Origin: Neobacillus rhizophilus
GTDB taxonomy: Bacteria; Bacillota; Bacilli; Bacillales; Cytobacillaceae
Assembly: GCF_018343535.1 (NCBI RefSeq)
Contig: NZ_JAGYPF010000004.1
Span: 888,001-952,000, forward strand
Direction: 5' to 3'
DNA: 64,000 nucleotides
Made by a program: the position numbers and the translations under genes. Shown here piece by piece: positions 42,300-50,049 of the stretch. Under the pieces are notes generated by a model. That model saw nothing but the letters and a program-made list of their open reading frames with translations, was not told where the DNA came from and made no database searches. The first letter of the stretch is position 1, and each line of letters opens with the position of its first letter.

Positions 42300-42395
42300 C
42301 TATTTTATAAATAGGTTAAAAGCAATTGAAATAAGCCAACCTAGTGCAAGAAAAACTGATAGATATGTACCTAAACCAACTAAAATCTCTGCCAT
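42300..42395 (-). CDS. 31-residue single-span membrane peptide
   Basis: The ATG at 42395 (minus strand) follows AAAGGAG with 8 bp spacing. The peptide MAEILVGLGTYLSVFLALGW continues LISIAFNLFIK and stops with TAG. Almost the whole peptide is one hydrophobic helix, with one acidic residue at the N-terminus and a Lys at the end. A good -10 (TATAAT) and an 0A-type box lie upstream. I know no family. Neighbours are a RacA-like protein and a SleB-like hydrolase, both linked with sporulation. Confidence 0.6.
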   Translation of the reverse strand: MAEILVGLGTYLSVFLALGWLISIAFNLFIK

Positions 42396-42449
42396 GATTC
42401 CTACTCCTTTAATTCGGGCTTTGGTTTCAATTTTCTTCAATACAATGTC

Positions 42450-42482
42450 ATTATAGCAGGTGATTTTTTAAAATTTGTCGAA
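42450..42482 (-). promoter_or_regulatory. Candidate promoter with Spo0A-type box for the 31-residue peptide
   Basis: On the minus strand TTCGACA (complement of the 0A box TGTCGAA, 42476-42482) is followed after 20 bp by TATAAT (42450-42455). Long spacing with an 0A box over the -35 region is typical of Spo0A-activated sigma-A promoters such as spoIIG. Candidate only. Confidence 0.4.
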
Positions 42483-42617
42483 ACTAGGGATGTTAACCAA
42501 TTTGTAAATAGACTGTTAACTTCCCTTAATAATAGGCGGGAATGTAACAAAACCCACCATAGAGTTTACAGTTTGGGAGGATTACTATGACTAAATTGTC
42601 AATCTACCTCCTATATA

Positions 42618-43304
42618 TTATTTAGCGAATACATGACGGCCAATTGTCTTTACGACTGGACGAGTGCGAATCCATTTATCCGTGGCAATAGCAGGATTAT
42701 AAAAATAAACAGAATCATTTAACCGATCTTTCCTGGTCAATGCCTCTTCGACTGCTTGTCTAGACTCATCTGAAGCAGGCTTTTTAATTTGGCCATTCTG
42801 AACGGGTGAAAAGGCATAGGCATGTCCTACTACTTGATTAATAACGCCTGTCACCGTTTTCGGGAAATGAGGTGATTCCACTCGATTTAATACGACAGTC
42901 GCAACGGCTACTTTTCCTTGATAGGATTCGCCTTTTGCTTCAGCTTCTACTAATCTGGCAAAAAGATCTTTTTCATTATTTGAAATGGAAATAGCCGGTG
43001 GTTCTGGTTGTTTTTCAGGCATTTGCCTGGTGATTCCTATTTCAGGTTTTGTAGAGTGGAGGGCTACTTCTTTTGTTTTCTCTGGCTTTTGCATGATTTC
43101 TTCTGTATTAATCTGATTGTAATTGCTAGTTTTGTCTTGCTGATCATTTTCGGTAATACCACCATATTTTTGCTCAAGGCTTATAGGTTTATTTTCTGTA
43201 ACGACTCGGTCTTCGGTAATAGCCTCGGCACTTTTACTAATTCCTATGAAGGAACTTGTAGCTACACAAGCTACAATTAATGTTTTTATATATGTTTTTT
43301 TCAT
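42618..43304 (-). CDS. SleB/CwlJ-type cell wall hydrolase
   Basis: This 228-residue exported protein has a signal peptide (MKKTYIKTLIVACVATSSFI, cleavage near SAEA), a low-complexity linker (about 30-105) and the Hydrolase_2 (SleB) domain (about 110-228). The domain has LFARLVEAEAKGESYQGKVA with the catalytic Glu, VVLNRVESPHFP and VYFYNPAIATDKW. Family members are lytic enzymes of the spore cortex or vegetative wall. The linker in place of a peptidoglycan-binding domain separates it from canonical SleB and makes it more like YkvT/CwlJ-like members. Start with an AGGAGGTAG site. Confidence 0.9.
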   Translation of the reverse strand: MKKTYIKTLIVACVATSSFIGISKSAEAITEDRVVTENKPISLEQKYGGITENDQQDKTSNYNQINTEEIMQKPEKTKEVALHSTKPEIGITRQMPEKQPEPPAISISNNEKDLFARLVEAEAKGESYQGKVAVATVVLNRVESPHFPKTVTGVINQVVGHAYAFSPVQNGQIKKPASDESRQAVEEALTRKDRLNDSVYFYNPAIATDKWIRTRPVVKTIGRHVFAK

Positions 43305-43600
43305 GTGTGCTACCTCCTGAATTTTGCTTTATATTACTCTAACATTGGATGGTATTTAATTTACAGAACGGTAGCGTTACATTTCTTTTTAGTTTGATGA
43401 ACAAAATTTCAGAAAATAATCATTTGTGACATGATACCTATTTTGGCGTCACAATCGAACCAATATTAAGAAACATAGGAATATCTATCCAAAAATTTTT
43501 AGGTTTCTTTACATATATAAGTGGACTCATAAACATATGAAATGAATTATTTGAAAAAAGAGGGGAGAAGAAGCTATATCATCAAAAAAAATTAAAATAA
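43305..43600. other. Intergenic region, no gene seen
   Basis: AT-rich spacer between the SleB-like gene and the terminator of the GH28 gene. No ORF with a ribosome site or clear motif. Confidence 0.5.
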
Positions 43601-43643
43601 AAAACTAGCATCTGTAGTTTCTACTGATGCTAGTTTTTTAAAT
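43601..43643 (-). terminator. Terminator of the GH28 gene
   Basis: AAAACTAGCATC / GATGCTAGTTTT hairpin with an inner GTAG/CTAC pair. On the minus strand it is followed by TTTTATTTTAA. Confidence 0.85.
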
Positions 43644-43648
43644 ATTTC

Positions 43649-45478
43649 TTATTTTGTTCGTGGTACTACTGGCCAATCGGTATCTGGAAGTTTTTCTCCG
43701 TCAACTGTGAGATTTTGGTATATGCTGTTAGGCTGGAACATATTACCGTTATTGATGTTGACATTTTTCATTGTTATATTTTTAACATATTGGAAATACA
43801 ATGGTTTGTCAGCATGCACTGTGACGTTCTCCAATGTTAGGCCATCAACAGGGCTTTCATATAGTCCCTGGAAGAAGGAAGCTTCTTGAGCACCCTCAGC
43901 GGTAATATTTTTGATTGTAATATTTTTAATGTAAGGTGTTGTTTCATCGATTACACCAGTAAATGGCAGTGGAGTACCGTTAGATGTATAGTTAGAGTTA
44001 ATATTAAATACATCACCGGCAATATCTTTCATCATGATGTTATCAAATGTTAGATTTTCAATGGTACCGCCACGTCCGCGAAGGGTTTTCATACGAATAC
44101 CAATGTCGGTTCCGTCAAAGATATCATCTCTTGCTACAACATTTTTAACGCCGCCGGACATTTCACTACCGATTGTAACGCCGCCGTGACCATGCTTCAT
44201 AATGTTGTTGCGGATTTCGATGTTTTGGCTTGGTTTGCCAATTTGACGACCTTCAGCATCTTTACCGGATTTAATCGCGATCGCATCATCACCAACATTA
44301 AATGTCGAACCAAAAATCTTTAACCCATCAACAGAGTCTGGATCGACACCATCTGTGTTTGGTGCATCAACTGGAACAGCTGGATTTTCAACGTGTACAC
44401 TATCAATTACCACGTTGTTGCTGTATAATGGCTGGATTGTCCAAGATGGTGAATTTGTAATCTTTAGACCTTGAAGAAGTACATTTTCTGAGTCTTTGAA
44501 TTGAACTAGTCTTGGGCGAGCAGTTTGAGTTGCTGGATTGGTAGCTTTGGGATTATCCCACCACAATCCCATATTAAAGTATACAGTTTCCTTACCCTCC
44601 GCGTTCGGGTCGTATTTTCCATTATTATAATCATATTTTCCATCAAGGGTTACTTTTTTATATGGAAAACCGAACTCATCAATTCCGTTAGAAGGCATTG
44701 CTTTGATAGGACCTGCATTTCCATCGACCGTTCCTTCACCGATGACTTTAAGATTTTTTGCCCCTTGGGATGCGATCAAGCTTTGATAAGAGTGGAATGT
44801 AGTCCCTTCCCAACGGTCTTGGATCACTGGATAGTCCGATACGTCGCGGCTTCCAAGAAGCGTTGCATCTTTTTGAATCTCAAATGTCATATTGCTTTTT
44901 AAATTTAGCGGAGCAGAATAATAGGTTCCTGCAGGAAGGATAACCACACTGTTAGGGCTGGCTGAAGCTGCATCAATGGCTGCTTGAATGGCAGCCGTAT
45001 CCTTTGTTTCACCGTCACCTTTTGCCCCAAAATCTTTAACATTGAATACTTTACCTAACACATCAGTTTTAATGTTAACGTGTGCACTTTCATTTGAATG
45101 ATTACCTGCAGCATCTCTGGCAACAACTTTGAAACTGTACATTGTATTTGGTTTTAAGTCTTTTACGGTAAAGTTTGACATGGCAATTCCGTATTCGTTT
45201 GGTGTTGAACTTCCGGCCAATTTACCATTTACATAGACATCATAAGCTGCTATTCCAATATTGTCAGTAGACCTATCCCAGATTAGGCTTACAGACTTAT
45301 AAGTTGTGGCATATGCATAAGCATTAATAGGAGCTGTTGGTGCTTGTTTGTCAACAGAAACTTGAGCATTTGATTTTGCTGGTGTAGTTGCTGCAAATGC
45401 ACCAAATGGGGCAATCACGGAACAGCCTAGAGCAAGCCCTAGTGCGCCAGTTAGATAGGTTTTTTTACCGAATTTCAT
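43649..45478 (-). CDS. Secreted GH28 polygalacturonase with fibronectin III domain
   Basis: This 609-residue exported enzyme has a signal peptide (MKFGKKTYLTGALGLALG, cleavage near AFA), a fibronectin type III domain (about 47-138: PTAPINAYAYATTYKSVSL to SNESAHVNIKT) and a right-handed beta-helix of family GH28. The GH28 catalytic segments are NTDGVDPDSVDG, VGDDAIAIKSG, GHGGVTIGSEM and IRMKTLRGRGG, all intact. It cleaves polygalacturonate-type pectin, probably as an exo- or oligogalacturonate-acting form. Ribosome site AGGAGGG. It is monocistronic and preceded by two palindromic operators at 45636-45717, which suggests substrate induction or catabolite control. Confidence 0.93.
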   Translation of the reverse strand: MKFGKKTYLTGALGLALGCSVIAPFGAFAATTPAKSNAQVSVDKQAPTAPINAYAYATTYKSVSLIWDRSTDNIGIAAYDVYVNGKLAGSSTPNEYGIAMSNFTVKDLKPNTMYSFKVVARDAAGNHSNESAHVNIKTDVLGKVFNVKDFGAKGDGETKDTAAIQAAIDAASASPNSVVILPAGTYYSAPLNLKSNMTFEIQKDATLLGSRDVSDYPVIQDRWEGTTFHSYQSLIASQGAKNLKVIGEGTVDGNAGPIKAMPSNGIDEFGFPYKKVTLDGKYDYNNGKYDPNAEGKETVYFNMGLWWDNPKATNPATQTARPRLVQFKDSENVLLQGLKITNSPSWTIQPLYSNNVVIDSVHVENPAVPVDAPNTDGVDPDSVDGLKIFGSTFNVGDDAIAIKSGKDAEGRQIGKPSQNIEIRNNIMKHGHGGVTIGSEMSGGVKNVVARDDIFDGTDIGIRMKTLRGRGGTIENLTFDNIMMKDIAGDVFNINSNYTSNGTPLPFTGVIDETTPYIKNITIKNITAEGAQEASFFQGLYESPVDGLTLENVTVHADKPLYFQYVKNITMKNVNINNGNMFQPNSIYQNLTVDGEKLPDTDWPVVPRTK

Positions 45479-45635
45479 AGAATACCCTCCTGATTTTTAG
45501 TAGATCAAGTTGAAACTGCTTACATTTTTTGATGTCACAAATACTCTTTGTTGGGTATTAAAGTTAAAAGGATTAAAATGTTTTCATTCCTTGGTATCCT
45601 ATTTTTTTAGTCTCGCTGCATCATCCTTTTTTCTT

Positions 45636-45651
45636 ATTTTAACGTTAACAT
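45636..45651. promoter_or_regulatory. Palindromic operator 1 of the GH28 gene
   Basis: ATTTTAACGTTAACAT, one mismatch from operator 2. The central CG and arms are typical of LacI-family sites. Confidence 0.6.
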
Positions 45652-45701
45652 TTCATAACAAGAGGTAATAATAATAGTTTTTAAAATTTATATAGCAATT
45701 T

Positions 45702-45717
45702 ATGTTAACGTTAACAT
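45702..45717. promoter_or_regulatory. Palindromic operator 2 of the GH28 gene
   Basis: ATGTTAACGTTAACAT, a perfect 16-bp palindrome, 66 bp centre-to-centre from operator 1. It differs from the CcpA cre consensus in one base of each half-site at most. The remainder of 45479-45966 shows no gene. Confidence 0.65.
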
Positions 45718-45966
45718 TTATTTCTGGTATTTATTTTACTATTCAGATTAGATTTAAAAAAGTGACTAAATTACTATCTGTAAACAGTGTTGAAAACAGA
45801 AAAATAGTCTCACTTTTCTTCTTTTCTAGTTAGTTTTATAGGAAATTTGCTGGATTATTGTTTTTATTTTCAGATAATTCGAAAGGAAGAGATGAAAACT
45901 TTGTATTATAATGATAATAATTACACGAACACTTTTATTAACTATTGAAAGTGAGGTTTATCTGAA

Positions 45967-46731
45967 ATGGAAAGCACCGTAGAAACCTGTACTAACCTCC
46001 TTAGGGAAGCCCGAAACATCGTCGTCCTGAGCGGCGCTGGGATCAGCACGGAATCGGGGATCAAGGATTTTCGCTCCAAAACTGGTGTTTACCAACTGGC
46101 CCCCGAATATATCCTCTCGCTTGATTATTTTTATAAAAACCCGAACGATTTTTATCAGTTTGCTTTTGAAAATCTTTACCACCCGGATGCTGTTCCAAAC
46201 AAAGGCCACGAAATACTGGCAAAATGGGAGGAACAAGGCAAAGTCCAGCACATTATTACCCAGAACATCGATGGCCTTCATCAGAAAGCCGGAAGCAATA
46301 ACGTAATCGAGTTTCACGGAACGATGAAAACCGCATCTTGTTTGAATTGTGGAAAAATCTATCCTTCCTCGGAAATGGTTAATCGTTTTGAAACAATGGA
46401 GGATTTTTTTGTATGCAGCGATTGCGAAACAAAGAGTGAAAAAGACCACTATATCAAGCCTGATGTCGTTTTGTTTGGCGATACAGGTGAATGGTTTTCA
46501 ATAGAGGGATTTAATACGGTTGTTCAACATATTGATCAGGCGGATTGCATTTTGGTAGTGGGCACAAGTCTTCAAGTGACGCCTTTTTCGACCTTTCCGG
46601 AGTATAGGAGGAAGGGTGTCCCGCTGATTATAATCAATAAAGGTGGAACCCCTTATGATCGTCGAGAGGGAGCATATGTCATTCATGATTCGATTGGAAA
46701 ATCATTGTCCCACATTGACGAAAGTTTATAA
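45967..46731 (+). CDS. NAD-dependent protein deacylase (sirtuin)
   Basis: This 254-residue Sir2-family protein removes acetyl or acyl groups from lysines using NAD+. Motifs are VVLSGAGISTESGIKDFRS (about 19-37), TQNIDGLHQKAGS, the catalytic His in EFHGTM, a zinc knuckle CLNCGK...CSDC, and VVGTSLQVTPFS. It corresponds to CobB/SrtN-like proteins. Ribosome site GTGAGG. The TatD-like gene begins 34 bp downstream, so the two are likely co-transcribed. Confidence 0.92.
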   Translation: MESTVETCTNLLREARNIVVLSGAGISTESGIKDFRSKTGVYQLAPEYILSLDYFYKNPNDFYQFAFENLYHPDAVPNKGHEILAKWEEQGKVQHIITQNIDGLHQKAGSNNVIEFHGTMKTASCLNCGKIYPSSEMVNRFETMEDFFVCSDCETKSEKDHYIKPDVVLFGDTGEWFSIEGFNTVVQHIDQADCILVVGTSLQVTPFSTFPEYRRKGVPLIIINKGGTPYDRREGAYVIHDSIGKSLSHIDESL

Positions 46732-46765
46732 TGGCCCTAAATCCTTTCCGGGAAGTGTGAAACGG

Positions 46766-47536
46766 ATGAAATTGATTGATGCTCACCTCCATTTAGATAA
46801 ATATAAAAATAAAGAAGTTGACTCAATTCTCACTGGTTCCGACTGGCTTGAGGCAGTCGTGGCCGTGTCATTTGATCTTAAATCATGCAAGCGAAACCTG
46901 CAATTATCAAGTAAATATCAAAAAGTGAAGCCCGCATTTGGATTTCATCCGGAGCAAGGACTGCCAAGCGAAGTTGACTTTAGCAGCTTGATTGACTGGA
47001 TGACGCTGCATCGGGCGGAAATGATTGCTGTAGGCGAAGTAGGGTTGCCGTACTATTTAAGGCAGGAACAAAGGGTATCCCGGGCACAGTATGGCCAATA
47101 TATTGAGCTCCTTGAGACGTTCATGAAGCTGGCTAAAGAATGGAACAAACCGATTGTTTTGCATGCCGTTTATGATGATGCTCCGATTGTTTGCGATCTT
47201 TTAGAAAAACATTCAGTCGAAAAGGCACATTTTCATTGGTTCAAAGGGGACGATAAAACGATAGCGAGAATGATTGAAAATGGCTATTTTATTTCCGTTA
47301 CACCCGAGATTGTCTATAAGGAAAAAATTCAAAAGATAGCCCAGATTTACCCGTTAGCACAAATGATGGTCGAAACAGACGGCCCATGGCCATTTGAAGG
47401 TCCATTTTCAGGCAAAATAACGCAACCCGCCATGATAAAGGAATCAATCTCCATGTTGGCAAAAATAAAAAAACTTACGGAAACTGAAGCATCGGAACGA
47501 GTTTTGGAAAATACAAAAGAATTTTATAGTATTTAG
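46766..47536 (+). CDS. TatD-family metal-dependent hydrolase
   Basis: This 256-residue TIM-barrel hydrolase starts MKLIDAHLHLDKY (metal-binding HxH), with FGFHPEQG, VGEVGLPYY (Glu ligand), VLHAVYDDA, HFHWFKGDD and VETDGPWPF (Asp ligand) further on. These are the ligand positions of TatD deoxyribonuclease-like enzymes. The start at 46766 is chosen because the family begins at the HxH strand; the frame is open 41 codons further, overlapping the sirtuin. It follows the sirtuin gene closely. Its stop codon overlaps the edge of a 29-bp repeat. Confidence 0.87.
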   Translation: MKLIDAHLHLDKYKNKEVDSILTGSDWLEAVVAVSFDLKSCKRNLQLSSKYQKVKPAFGFHPEQGLPSEVDFSSLIDWMTLHRAEMIAVGEVGLPYYLRQEQRVSRAQYGQYIELLETFMKLAKEWNKPIVLHAVYDDAPIVCDLLEKHSVEKAHFHWFKGDDKTIARMIENGYFISVTPEIVYKEKIQKIAQIYPLAQMMVETDGPWPFEGPFSGKITQPAMIKESISMLAKIKKLTETEASERVLENTKEFYSI

Positions 47537-47630
47537 AGGCATGGGGACGGTTCGAGGCCACTGAAAAATACATCCTACGAAACGGGAGCGCTATTTTTCT
47601 TAGGCGGCTAAACAGAGTACCTAAATGGCA

Positions 47631-48045
47631 TATTTTTACCGGTGCGACACTTTTCTTGTGCAAACGGGTAGAATAGATTGCTTATTTTTACCGGTGCAGC
47701 ACTTTTCTTGTGCACACGGGCAGAATAGACCTGTTTATTTTTACCGTCGCGGCACTTTTCTAGTGCACACGGTAAAAATAGACCGCTTATTTTTACCGGT
47801 GCGGCACTTTTCTAGTGCACACGGGCAGAATAGACCGGTTTATTTTTACCGTCGCGGCACTTTTCTTGTGCTCACAGGTAGAATAGACCGCTTATTTTTA
47901 CCGTCGCGACACTTTTCTTGTGCACACAGGCAAAATAGACCGGTTTATTTTTACCGGTGCGGCACTTTTCTTGTGCTCATGGGCAGAATAGACCGCTTAT
48001 TTTTACCGGTGCGACACTTTTTCTTGTACTCAGGGCAGAATAGAT
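47631..48045 (+). repeat. Minisatellite array 1: eight units of 52/53 bp
   Basis: Units begin TATTTTTACCG at 47631, 47683, 47736, 47788, 47841, 47893, 47946 and 47998, so 52- and 53-bp units alternate, giving a 105-bp double unit. The alternation is visible also in the unit ends (GACCGCT versus GACCGGTT). Each unit can form a hairpin (GTG...GCAC-TTTTCTT-GTGC...CAC). One frame stays open because 105 is divisible by three, but it has no ribosome site and is not taken as a gene. A truncated 29-bp repeat at 47534-47555 and nothing else lies between TatD and the array. Confidence 0.9.
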
Positions 48046-48155
48046 GGCTTTTTAAAAACATTTCCACTCTCAACCGAGGCCGTTTTGTCTTTAAGAACCC
48101 CTACTTTGGAATGTTTTTCAGCGATCTCAGACGGTTTTCGTGTGTCAAAAATAAA

Positions 48156-48184
48156 TGATGCATAAGAACCGTCCCCATGTATCA
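48156..48184 (-). repeat. 29-bp GGGACGGTTCT repeat
   Basis: Minus-strand TGATACATG, core GGGACGGTTCT, then TATGCATCA. It lies immediately upstream of the spx promoter. Confidence 0.85.
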
Positions 48185-48192
48185 TAATAGTG

Positions 48193-48252
48193 TTGACAAA
48201 ATCAACTGTAAATATTAATATTACAGTATAAACTGTAAGGATTTTTATTACA
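48193..48252 (+). promoter_or_regulatory. spx promoter with two TGTAA-N9-TTACA operators
   Basis: TTGACA (48193-48198) and TAATAT (48216-48221) are 17 bp apart. Operator 1 (48207-48225) covers the -10 box and operator 2 (48234-48252) lies just downstream. The layout is that of a repressed promoter. The same dyad recurs upstream of the Rrf2 and IDEAL genes. Confidence 0.75.
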
Positions 48253-48279
48253 TTTATTAATTAAGGAGTGATTAGTGGT

Positions 48280-48678
48280 ATGGTGACATTGTTTACGACT
48301 CCGAGCTGTACTTCCTGCCGTAAAGCGAAGGCTTGGTTTGAGGAGCATCAGATTGATTATATAGAAAGAAATGTATTAGCTCAGCCGCTTTCTGTTGATG
48401 AAATTAAATCGATTCTTCGTTTGACTGAAGAGGGGACCAGCGAAATCATTTCAACTAATTCAAAGACATTCCAGGAATTAAATATAGATCTTGATACGCT
48501 TCCGCTCAACGAATTTTATAAATTAATAATCGAAAACCCGAAAATGCTGCGCCGGCCAATTATATTGGATGAAAAACGATTACAGGTTGGATATAACGAG
48601 GAAGAAATTCGCAGCTTTCTGCCGCGCAGGGTTCGTTCATTTTTGAGCATGGAATTGCAAAAGGCGGCAAATCAATAG
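48280..48678 (+). CDS. spx: Spx-family redox regulator
   Basis: The 132 residues match Spx closely (MVTLFTTPSCTSCRKAKAWF, EIISTNSKTFQ, LLRRPI-type segment, DEKRLQVGYNEEEIRSFLPR). Cys10 and Cys13 form the CxxC disulfide switch. Spx binds the RNA polymerase alpha subunit and redirects transcription in thiol stress. Neighbours (BA3454-like and Rrf2 genes) match the spxA2-saiR region described in B. anthracis, so this is more likely the SpxA2-type paralogue than the main Spx. The ATG at 48280 is preferred over a GTG at 48268. Confidence 0.92.
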   Translation: MVTLFTTPSCTSCRKAKAWFEEHQIDYIERNVLAQPLSVDEIKSILRLTEEGTSEIISTNSKTFQELNIDLDTLPLNEFYKLIIENPKMLRRPIILDEKRLQVGYNEEEIRSFLPRRVRSFLSMELQKAANQ

Positions 48679-48695
48679 AATGGAGGAAGAATAAA

Positions 48696-48830
48696 ATGAT
48701 TGAAGTTTTCGTAACAGTTCAATATAAAGAAAGAAATTATCAGACCAATGTTATTGTGAAAAAAGATATGAAATGGGAAAAAATTAAACAGTTAGCAGAA
48801 GAACAAGTGAAAAAACAGTGGAATGTTTAA
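48696..48830 (+). CDS. BA3454-like small stress protein
   Basis: This 44-residue protein begins MIEVFVTVQYKERNYQTNVI and ends LAEEQVKKQWNV, likely two beta strands and a helix. It resembles the BA3454 family of small stress response proteins in the B. cereus group. It follows spx by 17 bp with GGAGGAAG, so it is in the spx operon. Function unknown. Confidence 0.8.
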   Translation: MIEVFVTVQYKERNYQTNVIVKKDMKWEKIKQLAEEQVKKQWNV

Positions 48831-48832
48831 AT

Positions 48833-48866
48833 TTGACAAGCTAATCTGTAACGTTTACTATTACAG
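48833..48866 (+). promoter_or_regulatory. Promoter and operator of the Rrf2 gene
   Basis: TTGACA (48833-48838) and TACTAT (48856-48861) at 17 bp. The dyad TGTAA-N9-TTACA at 48847-48865 overlaps the -10 box, as at spx. This suggests autorepression. Confidence 0.7.
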
Positions 48867-48933
48867 TACAATAATTTATTTAAAATAAGACATAGAAATA
48901 GAAAGATTAGCATTTTTTTGAGGAGGCCAGGTT

Positions 48934-49359
48934 ATGAACAGCGATTTCACACTAGCCATACACAGTTTAACATATCTCGCACTACAGCCTGACCGAATGT
49001 CAACAAGTGAAGCCATTTCCGATAGTGCCGGAGTGCACCCGGTACGGATTCGTAAAGTGCTTAGTCTGTTGAAAAAAAATGGATTTATAAAATCAAAAGA
49101 AGGAATCGGCGGCGGATTTATTTTTGCACTGGATTTAAATGAAGTTACTCTCTGGGATATCTATAAGATCACCTCTGAAGGTGCATTGCAGCCAAAGTGT
49201 CCTGATTCAAATGAAAAGTGCATAGTGGGCGCGAATATGCATACAGTCCTGTTTAAAATATTTTTGGGTGCTGAAGAACACCTTGGGGAGTATTTAAAGG
49301 ACTATACCATAAAGGAAATTGTCGATCTTATTAATCAATGCAAGGGCTGTGATTGTTGA
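48934..49359 (+). CDS. Rrf2-family transcriptional repressor, SaiR/YwnA-like
   Basis: This 141-residue Rrf2-type winged-HTH protein (SDFTLAIHSLTYLALQ, then SDSAGVHPVRIRKVLSLLKK and GGGFIFALDLNEVTLWDIY) has Cys pairs at PKCPDSNEKC and at the very C-terminus (QCKGCDC) that could sense redox state. In B. anthracis the Rrf2 protein SaiR, encoded next to spxA2, represses spxA2. The same order here, plus shared dyads, makes this protein the probable repressor of spx and of itself. Ribosome site GAGGAGG. Confidence 0.88.
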   Translation: MNSDFTLAIHSLTYLALQPDRMSTSEAISDSAGVHPVRIRKVLSLLKKNGFIKSKEGIGGGFIFALDLNEVTLWDIYKITSEGALQPKCPDSNEKCIVGANMHTVLFKIFLGAEEHLGEYLKDYTIKEIVDLINQCKGCDC

Positions 49360-49387
49360 TTTTCTTAAGGTTTCTTTTTGTTGAAAA

Positions 49388-49406
49388 TGTAATAAAAAAC
49401 ATTACA
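49388..49406. promoter_or_regulatory. TGTAA-N9-TTACA operator upstream of the IDEAL-domain gene
   Basis: TGTAATAAAAAACATTACA, the same arms and spacing as at spx and at the Rrf2 gene. It lies 66 bp before the IDEAL gene start codon. Confidence 0.65.
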
Positions 49407-49471
49407 GATTGCGTATCCTATATGGCTGCAACTTCATACTATAACACTAAATAATTAGGAGGTGACCAGTT

Positions 49472-49807
49472 ATGGTGCCGAACGATCGTTCTAGTTTAAA
49501 AACAGGTGATTGGATTAAGGGAACTTCATGGGATGGTGAATTAATCCTTGGTTTTATAGAATCAATGGATATTCTAGAAGGAGTGGTTAAAGTAACGGTC
49601 ATTAGAAGTGACAATACAGAGACCATTGGAAAAACTATTCCGATTTTAAGCAAACAGGTGAAGAAACTGCCTGTCTCTACAGCCACAAATAAGGAGCAAA
49701 CTCGATTCCTAATAGACCTGGCATTGTCTACAGGTGATGAAGAGTGGTTTATGGAGCTGACTGCCAAGTTAAAAGAAATGAAACAGCTTGTTAGCACTGA
49801 ATCATGA
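49472..49807 (+). CDS. IDEAL-domain protein
   Basis: This 111-residue protein has an N-terminal beta-barrel-like part (GDWIKGTSWDGELILGFIESMD). The C-terminal helix pair RFLIDLALSTGDEEWFMELTAKLKEM is the IDEAL domain, common in small Bacillus proteins. Function unknown. An excellent AGGAGGTGA site fixes the start. The upstream dyad suggests membership of the local Rrf2 regulon. Confidence 0.82.
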   Translation: MVPNDRSSLKTGDWIKGTSWDGELILGFIESMDILEGVVKVTVIRSDNTETIGKTIPILSKQVKKLPVSTATNKEQTRFLIDLALSTGDEEWFMELTAKLKEMKQLVSTES

Positions 49808-49852
49808 TACGAAACTAGATTCTTATAAAAAAATAACATCCGTTTATTAATA

Positions 49853-49887
49853 AAAACCTTCTCATTTATATTCCGAGAAGGTTTTTT
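49853..49887 (+). terminator. Terminator
   Basis: AAAAACCTTCTC / GAGAAGGTTTTTT hairpin after the IDEAL gene. Confidence 0.9.
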
Positions 49888-49935
49888 CATTTTCCGTCAT
49901 ATTATAATATAATTATTTGGAAAATAAATAATATT

Positions 49936-49998
49936 TTGACAAATTGAAATCCACATGATACTCTTAATAAGAAAGTTCCAGTTAACGTAAACATTAAC
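49936..49998 (+). promoter_or_regulatory. MerR gene promoter with downstream dyad
   Basis: TTGACA (49936) and TACTCT (49959) at 17 bp, then the dyad GTTAACGT-AA-ACATTAAC (49981-49998), one mismatch between arms. The dyad is a likely autoregulatory site; its ACGTAAAC core resembles LiuR-type sites. Confidence 0.55.
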
Positions 49999-50049
49999 CT
50001 AAAAAACCTAATTACATTGCGAAATGACAAAAAAGGGGAATCGTGATTT

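Noticed and set aside
42586..42624. 12-codon ORF (MTKLSIYLLYII) with GGGAGGAT ahead of it
   Set aside because: The ribosome site is good, but the ORF is too short to judge and overlaps the 3' end of the SleB-like gene on the other strand. Without conservation data it is not called.
47625..48158. Open frame of 177 codons with repeats such as FLPVRHFSCAHGQNRPV
   Set aside because: It is the minisatellite read in one frame; the 105-bp double unit keeps the frame open. No ribosome site and no unique sequence.
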